Shown: positions 51,288-59,911 of the stretch, in pieces
How positions within the stretch are numbered: the stretch's first letter is position 1
Layout: each line of letters opens with the position of its first letter
Assembly (NCBI RefSeq): GCF_007679345.1
Contig: NZ_VEGH01000019.1
Span: forward strand, 1-64,000
DNA from: Cellulosimicrobium cellulans
GTDB taxonomy: Bacteria > Actinomycetota > Actinomycetes > Actinomycetales > Cellulomonadaceae
Direction of reading: 5' to 3'
DNA length: 64,000 nucleotides
Translations under genes and position numbers: made by a program
The notes under the pieces: model-generated
The model's input: only the letters and a program-made list of their open reading frames with translations
Database searches by the model: none
What the model was told of the DNA's origin: nothing

Positions 51288-52256
51288 TTGACCACCGTCG
51301 ACCGCGCCGCGCCGCCGCAGGAGCCGCGCACCCGCGGCAGCCGCCGCGGCCGCCGTTCGCGCGACTGGGTCGGGTACCTGCCCTACCTGCTGCCCGGCCT
51401 GATCGCCTTCACCGTCGTCATCCTGATCCCGTTCGGGATGAACATCTGGTACAGCCTGCACAAGTGGAAGGGCGGCAACGCCCCGCTGCGCTGGTACGGG
51501 CTCGGCAACTACACCGACCTGCTCGCGGACGAGCAGTTCTGGACGTCGTTCCGGAACTCGATCGCGATGATCCTCGCGATGGTGGTGGTGCCGACGCTGA
51601 TCGGCCTGCTGCTCGCGACGACCCTGTTCGACGTGCTCGGCAAGCGGTTCGGCCCGCGCGTGGCCTCGGTGCTGCGCGCCACCTACTACCTGCCGCAGAT
51701 CCTGCCGGTCGCCGTCGCCGGCGTGCTGTGGAACTGGATCCTCAACTCCCAGACCGGCGCGGTGAACGTGATCCTGAGGGAGATCGGCGTCGCGAACCCG
51801 CCCAACTGGCTGGGCTCGACCGACACCGCGCTGCCGACCGTCATGCTCGTGCTGATCTGGATCCAGATCGGCTACCCGGTCGTCATCTTCATGTCCGCGC
51901 TGCAGCGGGTCGACCCCGAGCTGTACGAGGCCGCCGAGCTCGACGGCGCCGGCTGGTGGCACCGGTTCCGCGCCATCACGATCCCGCAGATCAAGCCCGA
52001 GACGTTCGTCATCACGCTGACCTGCACCGTGGCCGCGCTCAAGGTGTTCGGCCCGATCTACGTGCTGACCCGCGGCGGCCCCGAGTCGTCGACCCTCGTG
52101 CCGTCGTACTACTCGTACCTGAACTTCTTCGACAAGTCGAAGGTCGGCTACGGCGCCGCGATCGCGAACGTCCTGACGGTCCTCATCATCCTGATCGCCG
52201 TCGTCATCATGGTGCTGCAGGCCCGCAGCGCCCGCCGTGAGGAGGAGGGTCGCTGA
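51288..52256 (+). CDS. ABC sugar transporter permease (MalF/UgpA type)
   Basis: The gene starts with TTG behind GAGGAG and encodes 322 residues. About six helices are visible, including YLPYLLPGLIAFTVVILIPF and AIANVLTVLIILIAVVIMVL. The EAA loop reads EAAELDGAGWWHRFRAITIP, the contact site for the ATPase. A basic N-terminal stretch precedes the first helix. It overlaps the next permease gene (TGATG). Confidence 0.92.
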   Translation: MTTVDRAAPPQEPRTRGSRRGRRSRDWVGYLPYLLPGLIAFTVVILIPFGMNIWYSLHKWKGGNAPLRWYGLGNYTDLLADEQFWTSFRNSIAMILAMVVVPTLIGLLLATTLFDVLGKRFGPRVASVLRATYYLPQILPVAVAGVLWNWILNSQTGAVNVILREIGVANPPNWLGSTDTALPTVMLVLIWIQIGYPVVIFMSALQRVDPELYEAAELDGAGWWHRFRAITIPQIKPETFVITLTCTVAALKVFGPIYVLTRGGPESSTLVPSYYSYLNFFDKSKVGYGAAIANVLTVLIILIAVVIMVLQARSARREEEGR

Positions 52257-53173
52257 TGGCCGCCCCGATCGAGACGCTGCCGACGCCCGTCGCCGCGGGA
52301 CGCCCGCCGCGCCCGCCGCGCGCGAAGGCCACCGACACCGACCGTCGGCACCGCCGCGGCACCGCGCGCTGGTTCGTGCTCGCCGCCGCCGTGCTGGTCG
52401 CCGTGGTGATGCTGGTGCCGTTCGTCATCATGGTGCTGAACGCGTTCAAGGCCCCGGCGGACTACTCGCAGAACGGCCCGCTGTCCTGGCCGGCGGAGTT
52501 CTACACCGAGGGCCTGCGGAACTTCTGGACCCGGGTCAACTTCCCCGAGAAGCTGGTCAACTCCGTCTGGATCTCCGGCGCGGTCGCGGTCTTCGCCGTC
52601 GTGCTGTCGCTGTTCAGCGCGTACGCGCTGGGCGTCGGCCGGGTGAAGGGGCGGATGTCGATCGTCACGCTGTTCCTGCTCGCGAACATGCTGCCGCAGG
52701 AGGTGCTGGTCTACCCGCTGTTCCAGATGGCGCAGGAGGTGGGGCTGTCCAACAACCAGTGGTCGGTCATCATCATCTTCACGGTCATCCAGGCGGCGTT
52801 CGGCACGTACCTGCTGTCCTCGGTGCTCGGCACGTTCCCGAAGGCGCTGCTCGAGGCGGCGTCCCTCGACGGCGCGGGCCGATGGCGGACCCTGTGGGGC
52901 GTCGTGTTCCCGGTGGTCCGGCCGACGCTCAGCGTCCTGCTGATCTTCTTCTTCATCTGGACGTGGAACGAGTTCTTCATCCCGCTGGTCATGCTCACGA
53001 CCAACGCCACCCAGACGATCCCGGTGGCCCTCGCCTCGCTGCAGGGCGACCGCATGATGGACGCCCCCACGACCAACGCGGGCGCGCTCGTCTCGATGAT
53101 CCCGGCGATCGTCTTCTTCCTCATCTTCCAGCGCACGCTGACCCGCGGGATCACCGCGGGTGCGGTCAAGTAA
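52256..53173 (+). CDS. ABC sugar transporter permease (MalG/AraQ type)
   Basis: The 305-residue permease has six helices (VLVAVVMLVPFVIMVLNAF, WISGAVAVFAVVLSLFSAY and others) and the EAA loop EAASLDGAGRWRTLWGVVFP. The N-terminal 30 residues are a basic Pro/Ala stretch. It is coupled to the first permease by TGATG and followed 16 bp later by the alpha-xylosidase gene, so import and cleavage are in one operon. Confidence 0.93.
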   Translation: MAAPIETLPTPVAAGRPPRPPRAKATDTDRRHRRGTARWFVLAAAVLVAVVMLVPFVIMVLNAFKAPADYSQNGPLSWPAEFYTEGLRNFWTRVNFPEKLVNSVWISGAVAVFAVVLSLFSAYALGVGRVKGRMSIVTLFLLANMLPQEVLVYPLFQMAQEVGLSNNQWSVIIIFTVIQAAFGTYLLSSVLGTFPKALLEAASLDGAGRWRTLWGVVFPVVRPTLSVLLIFFFIWTWNEFFIPLVMLTTNATQTIPVALASLQGDRMMDAPTTNAGALVSMIPAIVFFLIFQRTLTRGITAGAVK

Positions 53174-53189
53174 GGCAAGGGCAGCATCC

Positions 53190-55466
53190 ATGAAGTTCAC
53201 CGACGGCTACTGGCAGACCCTCCCCGGGGTGACGGTGCAGCGCCCGCGCGCGGTCGACGAGGTCGTGCTGGGCGAGCGGTCGCTCACCGCCTACGCCGGC
53301 ACCGGCCGCCTCGCCACGCGCGGCGACACCCTCAACCACCCGCTCATCACGATCACCCTCGACTCGCCCGCCGAGGGGGTGCTCGGCGTGACGATCGAGC
53401 ACCACCAGGGCGGCGTCGACCACGGGCCCGCGTTCGGGCTCGCCGACGCGGCGCCGCACGTCGTGGTCGCCGGGCCGACCGACGACGACCCCCGCGCCTC
53501 GCTGACCACGGGCAACCTCACCGCCCGCGTGTCGACGACGGGCGAGTGGGCGCTCGACGTCGAGGTCGACGGCCGGGTCGTCACCGGCGCCACCTCCCGC
53601 GGCGTCGGCGTCGTCACGGACGCGGAGGGCCGGCCGTTCGTCCGCGAGCAGCTCGGCCTCGGCGTGGGCGACCACGTCTACGGCCTCGGCGAGCGGTTCA
53701 CCCCGTTCGTGAAGAACGGGCAGACCGTCGACATCTGGAACGCGGACGGCGGCACGTCCTCGGAGCAGTCGTACAAGAACGTGCCGTTCTACCTGACCGA
53801 CGCGGGCTACGGCGTGTTCGTCGACCACCCCGGGCACGTCTCGTTCGAGATCGGCTCCGAGGTCGTGTCCCGCACGCAGTTCAGCGTCGCCGGGCAGCGG
53901 CTGCGGTACTACGTCATCGCCGGGCCGGACCCGAAGGACGTGCTGCGCCGGTACACCGCGCTCACGGGCCGCCCGGCCGCGGTGCCGGACTGGTCCTACG
54001 GCCTGTGGCTGTCGACCTCGTTCACCACGGACTACGACGAGGCCACCGTCATGTCGTTCATCGACGGCATGGCCGAGCGCGGTCTGCCGCTGTCGGTGTT
54101 CCACTTCGACTGCTTCTGGATGCGCCGGTTCCACTGGTGCGACTTCGTGTGGGACCCGGCGACGTTCCCGGACCCCGAGGGCCTGCTGCGGCGGCTGCAC
54201 GACCGCGACCTGCAGGTGTGCGTGTGGATCAACCCGTACATCGCGCAGCGCTCGCACCTGTTCGCCGAGGGCGCCGAGCTCGGCTACCTCGTGAAGCGCG
54301 CCGACGGCTCGGTGTGGCAGTGGGACATGTGGCAGGCGGGCATGGGCCTGGTCGACTTCACCAACCCGGACGCGACGGCCTGGTTCAAGGAGAAGCTGCG
54401 GGCCCTGCTCGACATGGGCGTCGACTGCTTCAAGACCGACTTCGGCGAGCGCATCCCGACGGACGTCGTCTGGCACGACGGCTCGGACCCCGAGCGGATG
54501 CACAACTACTACACGCACCTGTACAACAAGGCGGTCTTCGAGCTGCTGGAGGAGGTCAAGGGCGAGGGCGAGGCCGTGCTGTTCGCGCGGTCGGCCACCG
54601 CCGGCGGCCAGCAGTTCCCGGTGCACTGGGGCGGCGACTGCGAGTCGACGTTCGTGTCCATGGCGGAGTCGCTGCGCGGCGGGCTGTCGCTGGCGTCGTC
54701 CGGCTTCGGCTACTGGTCGCACGACATCGGCGGCTTCGAGGGCACCCCGGACGCCGCGGTGTTCAAGCGCTGGCTCGCGTTCGGCCTGCTGTCCTCGCAC
54801 TCCCGGCTGCACGGCTCGTCGTCGTACCGCGTGCCGTGGGCGTTCGACGAGGAGTCAGTCAAGGTCACGCAGCGGTTCACCGAGCTCAAGCTGTCGCTGA
54901 TGCCCTACCTGTCGGCGGTGGGCCGGGAGGCGCACACGGACGGGCTGCCGGTCATGCGGCCGCTGTTCCTCGAGTTCCCGGACGACCCGGGCGCCGCGAC
55001 GGTCGACACCCAGTACGCGCTGGGCCCGTCGCTGCTGGTCGCGCCCGTGTTCACCGCGGAGGGCGACGTGGACGTCTACGTGCCCGAGGGCGAGTGGACG
55101 TCGCTGCTCGACGGCTCGACGGTGTCCGGCCCGCGGTGGCACCGGCAGCGGCACGGGTTCGACTCGCTGCCCGTGCTGGTCCGGCCCGGCACCCTGCTGC
55201 CCGTCGGCGCGCGCACCGACCGCCCGGACTACGACCACGCCGACGGCGTCACGCTGCGGGTGTTCGGCCTGGCGGACGGCGCCGAGGCGCGGACCACGGT
55301 CCGCGGCACGGCGGGGGACGTGGAGTTCGTGGCCCGCCGCTCGGGCGCGACGGTCACCGTCGAGGCGACGGGCGCCGTCCCGGCCGAGTGGCAGGTCGCG
55401 GCGGCCCTGGGCACGCCGCGGGCGGCCGTGGGCGACCGCGCGGAGCTCACCCTCCCCGCCGCCTGA
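53190..55466 (+). CDS. Alpha-xylosidase (GH31, YicI-like)
   Basis: The 758-residue enzyme aligns position for position with E. coli YicI at the catalytic sites. The nucleophile is D417 in CFKTDFGERIPTD (YicI D416) and the acid/base is D483 in VHWGGDCES (YicI D482). The start MKFTDGYW and the segment DHVYGLGERFTPFVKNG are also YicI-like. YicI-type enzymes remove alpha-xylose from isoprimeverose and other xyloglucan fragments, which fits an imported xyloglucan oligosaccharide. There is no signal peptide, so it acts in the cytoplasm. ATG 53190 follows AAGGGC. Confidence 0.92.
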   Translation: MKFTDGYWQTLPGVTVQRPRAVDEVVLGERSLTAYAGTGRLATRGDTLNHPLITITLDSPAEGVLGVTIEHHQGGVDHGPAFGLADAAPHVVVAGPTDDDPRASLTTGNLTARVSTTGEWALDVEVDGRVVTGATSRGVGVVTDAEGRPFVREQLGLGVGDHVYGLGERFTPFVKNGQTVDIWNADGGTSSEQSYKNVPFYLTDAGYGVFVDHPGHVSFEIGSEVVSRTQFSVAGQRLRYYVIAGPDPKDVLRRYTALTGRPAAVPDWSYGLWLSTSFTTDYDEATVMSFIDGMAERGLPLSVFHFDCFWMRRFHWCDFVWDPATFPDPEGLLRRLHDRDLQVCVWINPYIAQRSHLFAEGAELGYLVKRADGSVWQWDMWQAGMGLVDFTNPDATAWFKEKLRALLDMGVDCFKTDFGERIPTDVVWHDGSDPERMHNYYTHLYNKAVFELLEEVKGEGEAVLFARSATAGGQQFPVHWGGDCESTFVSMAESLRGGLSLASSGFGYWSHDIGGFEGTPDAAVFKRWLAFGLLSSHSRLHGSSSYRVPWAFDEESVKVTQRFTELKLSLMPYLSAVGREAHTDGLPVMRPLFLEFPDDPGAATVDTQYALGPSLLVAPVFTAEGDVDVYVPEGEWTSLLDGSTVSGPRWHRQRHGFDSLPVLVRPGTLLPVGARTDRPDYDHADGVTLRVFGLADGAEARTTVRGTAGDVEFVARRSGATVTVEATGAVPAEWQVAAALGTPRAAVGDRAELTLPAA

Positions 55467-55528
55467 CCCGCGCGCGCTCGCGCGCTCCGCCCGCCCACGC
55501 CCGCTCCGCCCGCCCTCGCCCGCCAGTC

Positions 55529-55598
55529 GTCGCCGAGTCTCCGTCTCGCGTCTGTGTCCATGCCGTGCGACACAGTTCCGTACCGGAGACTCGGCGAC
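55529..55598. repeat. REP-like palindromic repeat, copy 2
   Basis: 14-bp perfect arms GTCGCCGAGTCTCC (55529-55542) and GGAGACTCGGCGAC (55585-55598) enclose an inner stem CTGTGTC (55552-55558) / GACACAG (55569-55575). The outer arms match those of the copy at 27591-27654. It is followed by low-complexity GACGGC/GGTGTCGGC repeats to about 55670. Confidence 0.75.
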
Positions 55599-55695
55599 GG
55601 CGACGGCGACGGTGTCGGCGGCGGCGACGCCGGCGGTGTCGGCGACGCCGGCGGTGTCGGCGGAGCGGAGCGGGCGGCCGTGGGCGAGGGGGCGC

Positions 55696-55707
55696 GGGAG
55701 CGCTCCC
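55696..55707 (+). promoter_or_regulatory. CebR/CelR-type operator upstream of the beta-glucosidase
   Basis: GGGAGCGCTCCC is a perfect 12-bp palindrome and, with its flanks (C and A), matches 13 of the 14 bases of the CebR/CelR box TGGGAGCGCTCCCA known from Streptomyces and Thermobifida cellulose-utilisation genes. It lies 68 bp before the GH1 start. It would place the gene under cellobiose-responsive control by a regulator encoded elsewhere. Confidence 0.75.
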
Positions 55708-55721
55708 ACGTTCGTGTATCG

Positions 55722-55734
55722 TATCGATTCGACA
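55722..55734 (+). promoter_or_regulatory. Second LacI-type operator-like site before GH1
   Basis: TATCGATTCGACA resembles the sites found between the two lacI genes (GATCGATTCGAGA and GCGATTCGACA types). It suggests the local LacI regulators also act here, in addition to the CebR-type box 14 bp upstream. Confidence 0.55.
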
Positions 55735-55774
55735 TCGCCGTCCCGCGGCTCACCCTGAACCGAGGAAGCTCCTG

Positions 55775-57229
55775 ATGACCACATCCCGCCCCTCCGGGCG
55801 CACGTTCCCCGCCGACTTCCTGTGGGGATCGGCCACCGCGGCCTACCAGATCGAAGGGGCCGCCACCGAGGGCGGCCGCGCGCCGTCCATCTGGGACACG
55901 TTCTCCGCGCGCCCGGGCGCCGTGCTCAACGGCGACACCGGCGCCGTCGCCGCCGACCACTACCACCGGGTCCCCGAGGACGTCGCGCTGATGCAGTCCC
56001 TCGGTCTGCAGGCCTACCGCCTGTCCATCGCCTGGCCGCGGGTGCAGCCCACCGGGTCGGGGGAGTGGAACGCCGAGGGCCTCGCGTTCTACACCGACCT
56101 GGTCGACCGACTCATCGCCGCCGGCATCAAGCCCGTCGTCACGCTCTACCACTGGGACCTGCCGCAGGCCCTCGAGGACGAGGGCGGCTGGACGAACCGC
56201 GAGACGGCCTACCGGTTCGCCGACTACGCCCGCAAGCTGGCCGAGGTGCTCGGCGACAAGGTCACCGTCTGGACCACGCTCAACGAGCCGTGGTGCTCCG
56301 CGTACCTGGGCTACGCCTCCGGCGTGCACGCCCCGGGCCGCACCGAGCAGGGCGCCTCGCTCGCCGCCGTGCACCACCTCAACCTCGCGCACGGGCTCGC
56401 CGCCCTCGCGATCCGGGAGGTGCTGGGCGACGCCGCGCAGGTGTCGATCACGCTCAACCTGCACGTGACCCGCGCCGCGTCCGACGCGCCCGAGGACGTC
56501 GAGGCCAAGCGCCAGGTGGACACCGTCGCCAACGAGGTGTTCCTGCAGCCGCTGCTCGAGGGCCGGTACCCCGAGAACGTGTTCGCGCAGACCGCCGCGG
56601 TGTCCGACTGGTCGTTCGTGCAGGACGGCGACCTGGAGCTCATCCGGCAGCCGATCGACCTGCTCGGCAGCAACTACTACTCGACGGGCCGGGTGCAGCG
56701 GCTGCACGGCGAGCCGGTCGTCGGCGACGGCAGCCCCGGCGTCGACGGGCACAAGTCGTCGGTGGTCAGCCCGTGGGTGGGCTGCGACGACGTCGAGTGG
56801 CTGCCGCAGCCGGGCCCGCACACCGCGATGGGCTGGAACATCGAGCCGCAGGGCCTGACCGACCTCCTGCTCGAGATGCACGAGCGGTACCCGTCGATCC
56901 CGCTGGCCGTCACCGAGAACGGCGCGGCGTTCGCCGACGAGGTGTCCGCCGACGGCCGGGTGCACGACCTCGACCGGGTCGAGTACCTGCACGACCACAT
57001 CGACGCCGTGGGCGCCGCGATGGACGCCGGCGCGGACGTGCGCGGCTACTTCGTGTGGTCGCTGATGGACAACTTCGAGTGGGCGTACGGCTACGACCGC
57101 CGGTTCGGCATCGTGCGGGTCGACTACGACACGCTCGAGCGGACCCTGAAGGACTCGGCGCTCTGGTACCGGGACCTCGTCGCGACGCGGACGATCGCGC
57201 CCGCGGAGTCGGCGGCCGGGCTGTCCTGA
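55775..57229 (+). CDS. Beta-glucosidase (GH1)
   Basis: The 484-residue cytoplasmic enzyme hydrolyses beta-linked glucosides such as cellobiose. It has the GH1 N-terminal signature FPADFLWGSATAAYQIEGA, the acid/base E171 in TLNEPW, the nucleophile E381 in VTENGAA, and the substrate residues YFVWSLMDNFEWAYGY at the end. Length is normal and there is no signal peptide. ATG 55775 follows GAGGAAG. Two operator-like sites precede it. It likely completes breakdown of oligosaccharides after alpha-xylosidase has removed xylose. Confidence 0.95.
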   Translation: MTTSRPSGRTFPADFLWGSATAAYQIEGAATEGGRAPSIWDTFSARPGAVLNGDTGAVAADHYHRVPEDVALMQSLGLQAYRLSIAWPRVQPTGSGEWNAEGLAFYTDLVDRLIAAGIKPVVTLYHWDLPQALEDEGGWTNRETAYRFADYARKLAEVLGDKVTVWTTLNEPWCSAYLGYASGVHAPGRTEQGASLAAVHHLNLAHGLAALAIREVLGDAAQVSITLNLHVTRAASDAPEDVEAKRQVDTVANEVFLQPLLEGRYPENVFAQTAAVSDWSFVQDGDLELIRQPIDLLGSNYYSTGRVQRLHGEPVVGDGSPGVDGHKSSVVSPWVGCDDVEWLPQPGPHTAMGWNIEPQGLTDLLLEMHERYPSIPLAVTENGAAFADEVSADGRVHDLDRVEYLHDHIDAVGAAMDAGADVRGYFVWSLMDNFEWAYGYDRRFGIVRVDYDTLERTLKDSALWYRDLVATRTIAPAESAAGLS

Positions 57230-57273
57230 CGCCGGGCCCGGCGCCGTCGGGCGCACGGACCGCACGCACGCCC

Positions 57274-57303
57274 GAGGGCGGCCGCCGCACGGTGGCCGCC
57301 CTC
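57274..57303 (+). terminator. Terminator after the beta-glucosidase gene
   Basis: GAGGGCGGCC (57274-57283) pairs perfectly with GGCCGCCCTC (57294-57303) around a 10-base loop, 45 bases after the stop. Confidence 0.75.
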
Positions 57304-57329
57304 AGGCGCGCCGGGGGACAATCAGGGGC

Positions 57330-57641
57330 GTGCCGTCCTCCCGCCGCTCCGGCAAGCGCCCCTACGCCGCCGAGCACGTCCCGCTCGACCTGGACCGGGT
57401 GCGCGGCGGCCGCACGTCCGAGGAGGCCGCCGACGGCGCGTGGACCGTGCAGCGCGTCGGCGGGTCCGACCGTACGTTCCGCTGCCCGGGCTGCGACCAG
57501 GAGATCGCGCCGGGCACGCCGCACGTCGTCGCCTGGCGGTCGGACGGGCTCTTCGGTCCGGACTCCGCGCTCGCCGACCGGCGGCACTGGCACTCCGCCT
57601 GCTGGTCGGCGCGGCACCGGCGGGGACCGACGCGGCGCTGA
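57330..57641 (+). CDS. Small zinc-ribbon-like protein, 103 aa
   Basis: The protein has a basic N-terminus (PSSRRSGKRPY) and a compact domain with CPGCDQEI and, later, HWHSACW, a probable Cys3His zinc site. Close relatives are widespread in actinobacteria, often named ATP/GTP-binding protein in databases although no nucleotide motif is visible here either. The function is unknown. It starts at GTG 57330, 23 bp before the next gene on its 3' side. Confidence 0.75.
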   Translation: MPSSRRSGKRPYAAEHVPLDLDRVRGGRTSEEAADGAWTVQRVGGSDRTFRCPGCDQEIAPGTPHVVAWRSDGLFGPDSALADRRHWHSACWSARHRRGPTRR

Positions 57642-57664
57642 CGCCCGGACTACGCTCGACCGCG

Positions 57665-58495
57665 ATGACCACCGCAGCCGCCCCCACGCCCATCCGGTCG
57701 CTGACCGTCCTGCCCGCGCACCGGGAGGAGGTCGAGCTGCACACCGCCGACGGCCTCACCCTGGTCGGCGAGCTGGCGCTCCCGGTCGACGCCGACGGCA
57801 CCCCGCGGACCCCCGCGGCCACGCTCGTGACGCTGCACCCGCTGCCGACGCACGGCGGCTACATGGACTCGCACGTGCTGCGGAAGGCCGCCTGGCGGCT
57901 GCCGGCGCTCGCCGACGTCGCGGTCCTGCGGTTCAACACCCGCGGGACGTCCAGCCCGCGGGGCACCAGCGACGGCGCGTTCGACGGGGGCGTGTCCGAG
58001 AAGTTCGACGTGCACGCCGCGATCGAGCTCGCCGAGTTCCGCGACCTCCCGCACCCGTGGCTCGTCGGCTGGTCCTTCGGCACCGAGCTCGCGCTGATGC
58101 ACGGCCTGGACCCGGCGGTCGAGGGCGCCGTCCTGCTGTCCCCGCCGCTGCACCGCGCCACCGACGCCGACCTCGACGCCTGGGACGCCGACGGCAAGCC
58201 GCTGGTGGTGCTGGTCCCCGAGCACGACGACTACCTGCGCCCCGCCGAGGCCCGCGAGCGGTTCGCCCGGGTGCACCAGGCGGAGGTGATCGGCGTCGAG
58301 GGCGCCAAGCACCTGTGGGTGGGGGAGCCGTACGTCCGCCGGGTGCTCGACGAGATCGTCCGGCACGTGCGGCCCGACCTGCCGGTGCCGCTGCCGACGA
58401 CCTGGGACGGGCCCAGCGAGCAGGCGGAGGCGCCGGCCGTCCCGCAGTCGCCCGACGGCGAGGCCTTCGCCGGATCCGACCAGGAGGACGCATGA
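57665..58495 (+). CDS. Alpha/beta hydrolase
   Basis: The 276-residue protein has the alpha/beta-hydrolase fold with the oxyanion strand ATLVTLHPLPTHGG, the nucleophile elbow GWSFGTE (Ser), and a late acid/His pair around VPEHDDYL and GAKHLWVGE. The sequence resembles CocE-like or dienelactone-hydrolase-like small hydrolases, and the substrate is unknown. A second, unrelated hydrolase overlaps its end by 4 bases (ATGA), so they are co-translated. Confidence 0.82.
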   Translation: MTTAAAPTPIRSLTVLPAHREEVELHTADGLTLVGELALPVDADGTPRTPAATLVTLHPLPTHGGYMDSHVLRKAAWRLPALADVAVLRFNTRGTSSPRGTSDGAFDGGVSEKFDVHAAIELAEFRDLPHPWLVGWSFGTELALMHGLDPAVEGAVLLSPPLHRATDADLDAWDADGKPLVVLVPEHDDYLRPAEARERFARVHQAEVIGVEGAKHLWVGEPYVRRVLDEIVRHVRPDLPVPLPTTWDGPSEQAEAPAVPQSPDGEAFAGSDQEDA

Positions 58496-59268
58496 CCGCC
58501 ACCGCCACGCTGCACCAGGTGCGTCCCGGGACCGGGCTGCCGCTGGTGCTGCTGCACGCCTTCCCGCTCGACTCCCGCATGTGGGCCGACGTGGCACCGC
58601 GGGTCGACGGGCCCGTCCTCGCGGTGGACCTGCCCGGGATGGGCGCCGCGCAGGGCGTCGCGCTGCCGGAACCCGCGCTGGAGGCGTCCGCCGACGCGGT
58701 GGCCGCGGTGCTGGCCGAGGCCGGGCACCACCGCGCGGTCGTCGCGGGGCTGTCCATGGGTGGGTACGTCGCGCTGGCGCTCGCGGAGCGGCACCCGTCC
58801 CTGGTCGCGGGGCTGGGGCTGCTCGACACCAAGGCGACCGCCGACACCGAGGATGCCCGCGCGAACCGGCTGCGGGTCGCCGAGGTGGTCGAGTCGGCGG
58901 GCACCGTGGACGAGGTGCTGCCCATGGCGACGGCGCTGCTCGGCGAGGCGGCCCGCGAGCGGCCCGAGCTCGTCGCGCGGCTGGAGGCGCTGATCGGCGC
59001 GCAGCCGCCGGCCGGGGTCGCCTGGTCGCAGCGTGCGATGGCCGCGCGGCCGGACCGCACCGCGGTGCTGACGGGCTACCGGGGGCCGGCGCTGGTGCTC
59101 GTCGGCGAGGAGGACCGACCGACGCCCGTGGCCGAGGCGCGGGGGATGGCGGCGGCGCTGGGGGTCGAGGCCGTGGTCGTGCCCGGCGCGGGGCACCTCA
59201 CGGCGGTCGAGGCGCCCGGCCCGGTGGCCGCGGCGCTGGGCGACCTGCTCGGGCGGGCGCGGGGCTGA
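58492..59268 (+). CDS. Alpha/beta hydrolase (RutD/lactonase-like)
   Basis: The 258-residue protein has the canonical fold: PLVLLHAFPLDSRMW at the oxyanion hole, the nucleophile GLSMGGYVA (Ser), the acid in VGEEDRPTP and the His in PGAGHLTAVE. It resembles 3-oxoadipate enol-lactonase-like hydrolases, but the substrate is not assignable. It starts at the ATGA overlap. The gene's 3' end lies in a 26-bp direct repeat that recurs twice downstream. Confidence 0.85.
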   Translation: MTATATLHQVRPGTGLPLVLLHAFPLDSRMWADVAPRVDGPVLAVDLPGMGAAQGVALPEPALEASADAVAAVLAEAGHHRAVVAGLSMGGYVALALAERHPSLVAGLGLLDTKATADTEDARANRLRVAEVVESAGTVDEVLPMATALLGEAARERPELVARLEALIGAQPPAGVAWSQRAMAARPDRTAVLTGYRGPALVLVGEEDRPTPVAEARGMAAALGVEAVVVPGAGHLTAVEAPGPVAAALGDLLGRARG

Positions 59269-59345
59269 GCCGGCGGCGGGACGATCTGCCCGGAGGCCGC
59301 GGGGCCGAGCCGGCGACACGGGCGGGCGCGGGGCCGAGCCGGCGG
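59251..59345. repeat. Short direct repeats across the hydrolase stop codon
   Basis: A 26-bp unit (59251-59276) including the stop codon of the hydrolase recurs with one mismatch at 59320-59345, and a shorter version lies at 59297-59315. It is likely a slippage or duplication product; no gene lies in it. The convergent gene ends at 59375. Confidence 0.55.
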
Positions 59346-59374
59346 GGCGGGCGGCGGGACCCGGCCCGTCGCGG

Positions 59375-59911
59375 TCAGGCCCCGTCGTCGCCCAGCGCCC
59401 GGGCGAGCGCGACCGGCAGGTCCAGCGACTCGCCGTCCTTGCCTCCCGCGCCGATGACCAGGGGCGGGTCCTGCGGCTCCGGTCGCACGCCGCGCAGCCG
59501 CGCTGCCAACGAGGGCGGCACGGTCAGCACGTAGAACCCGCCGTCGGTGCCGACCGCCACCGTGCGGTCCCGGCGCAGGTACCAGCCCTGCAGCGGCGTG
59601 CGGTACCGGCCGCGACCGCCGTAACCCTGGGCGTGCAGCGGCTCCGGCGCGACGCCACGGTCGCGGGCGTCCGCGACGAACCGGGCGATCAGCTCGCGCG
59701 CGCGGGCGGACTCGGCCTGGCGCCGGGCGCGCAGGGCGGCCTCGTGGGCGTCGGCCGCCTCGCGGCGGCGCGAGCGCCAGTCGGCGGCGCGGTCGGCGGG
59801 TGCGGGGTCGTCCTGCGGGGTCGTCCCGGGGACGTCGCCGTCCGCGCCCCCGCCGGTCGCGGCCGCGCCGTCGGGACCGACCGGTCCCGACGGCGTCCCG
59901 GGCTCGCTCAC
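59375..59911 (-). CDS. Hypothetical protein coupled to the coiled-coil gene, 178 aa
   Basis: From GTG 59911, which overlaps the upstream stop (GTGA), the protein is 178 residues. The N-terminal 45 residues are disordered and Gly/Pro/Asp-rich. A charged helix with RRREAADAHEAALRARRQAE follows, then a small beta domain (YLRRDRTVAVGTDGGFYVLTVP). I know no functional family. Its tight coupling to the large coiled-coil gene suggests that the two products act together. Confidence 0.65.
   Translation of the reverse strand: MSEPGTPSGPVGPDGAAATGGGADGDVPGTTPQDDPAPADRAADWRSRRREAADAHEAALRARRQAESARARELIARFVADARDRGVAPEPLHAQGYGGRGRYRTPLQGWYLRRDRTVAVGTDGGFYVLTVPPSLAARLRGVRPEPQDPPLVIGAGGKDGESLDLPVALARALGDDGA

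Noticed and set aside
55554..55775. A 73-codon gene before the beta-glucosidase
   Set aside because: It lies in the palindromic repeat and in low-complexity GGTGTCGGC repeats, and overlaps the operators.
59251..59345. A CRISPR-like array
   Set aside because: Only three imperfect units without regular spacers. No CRISPR array or cas gene is visible in the window.
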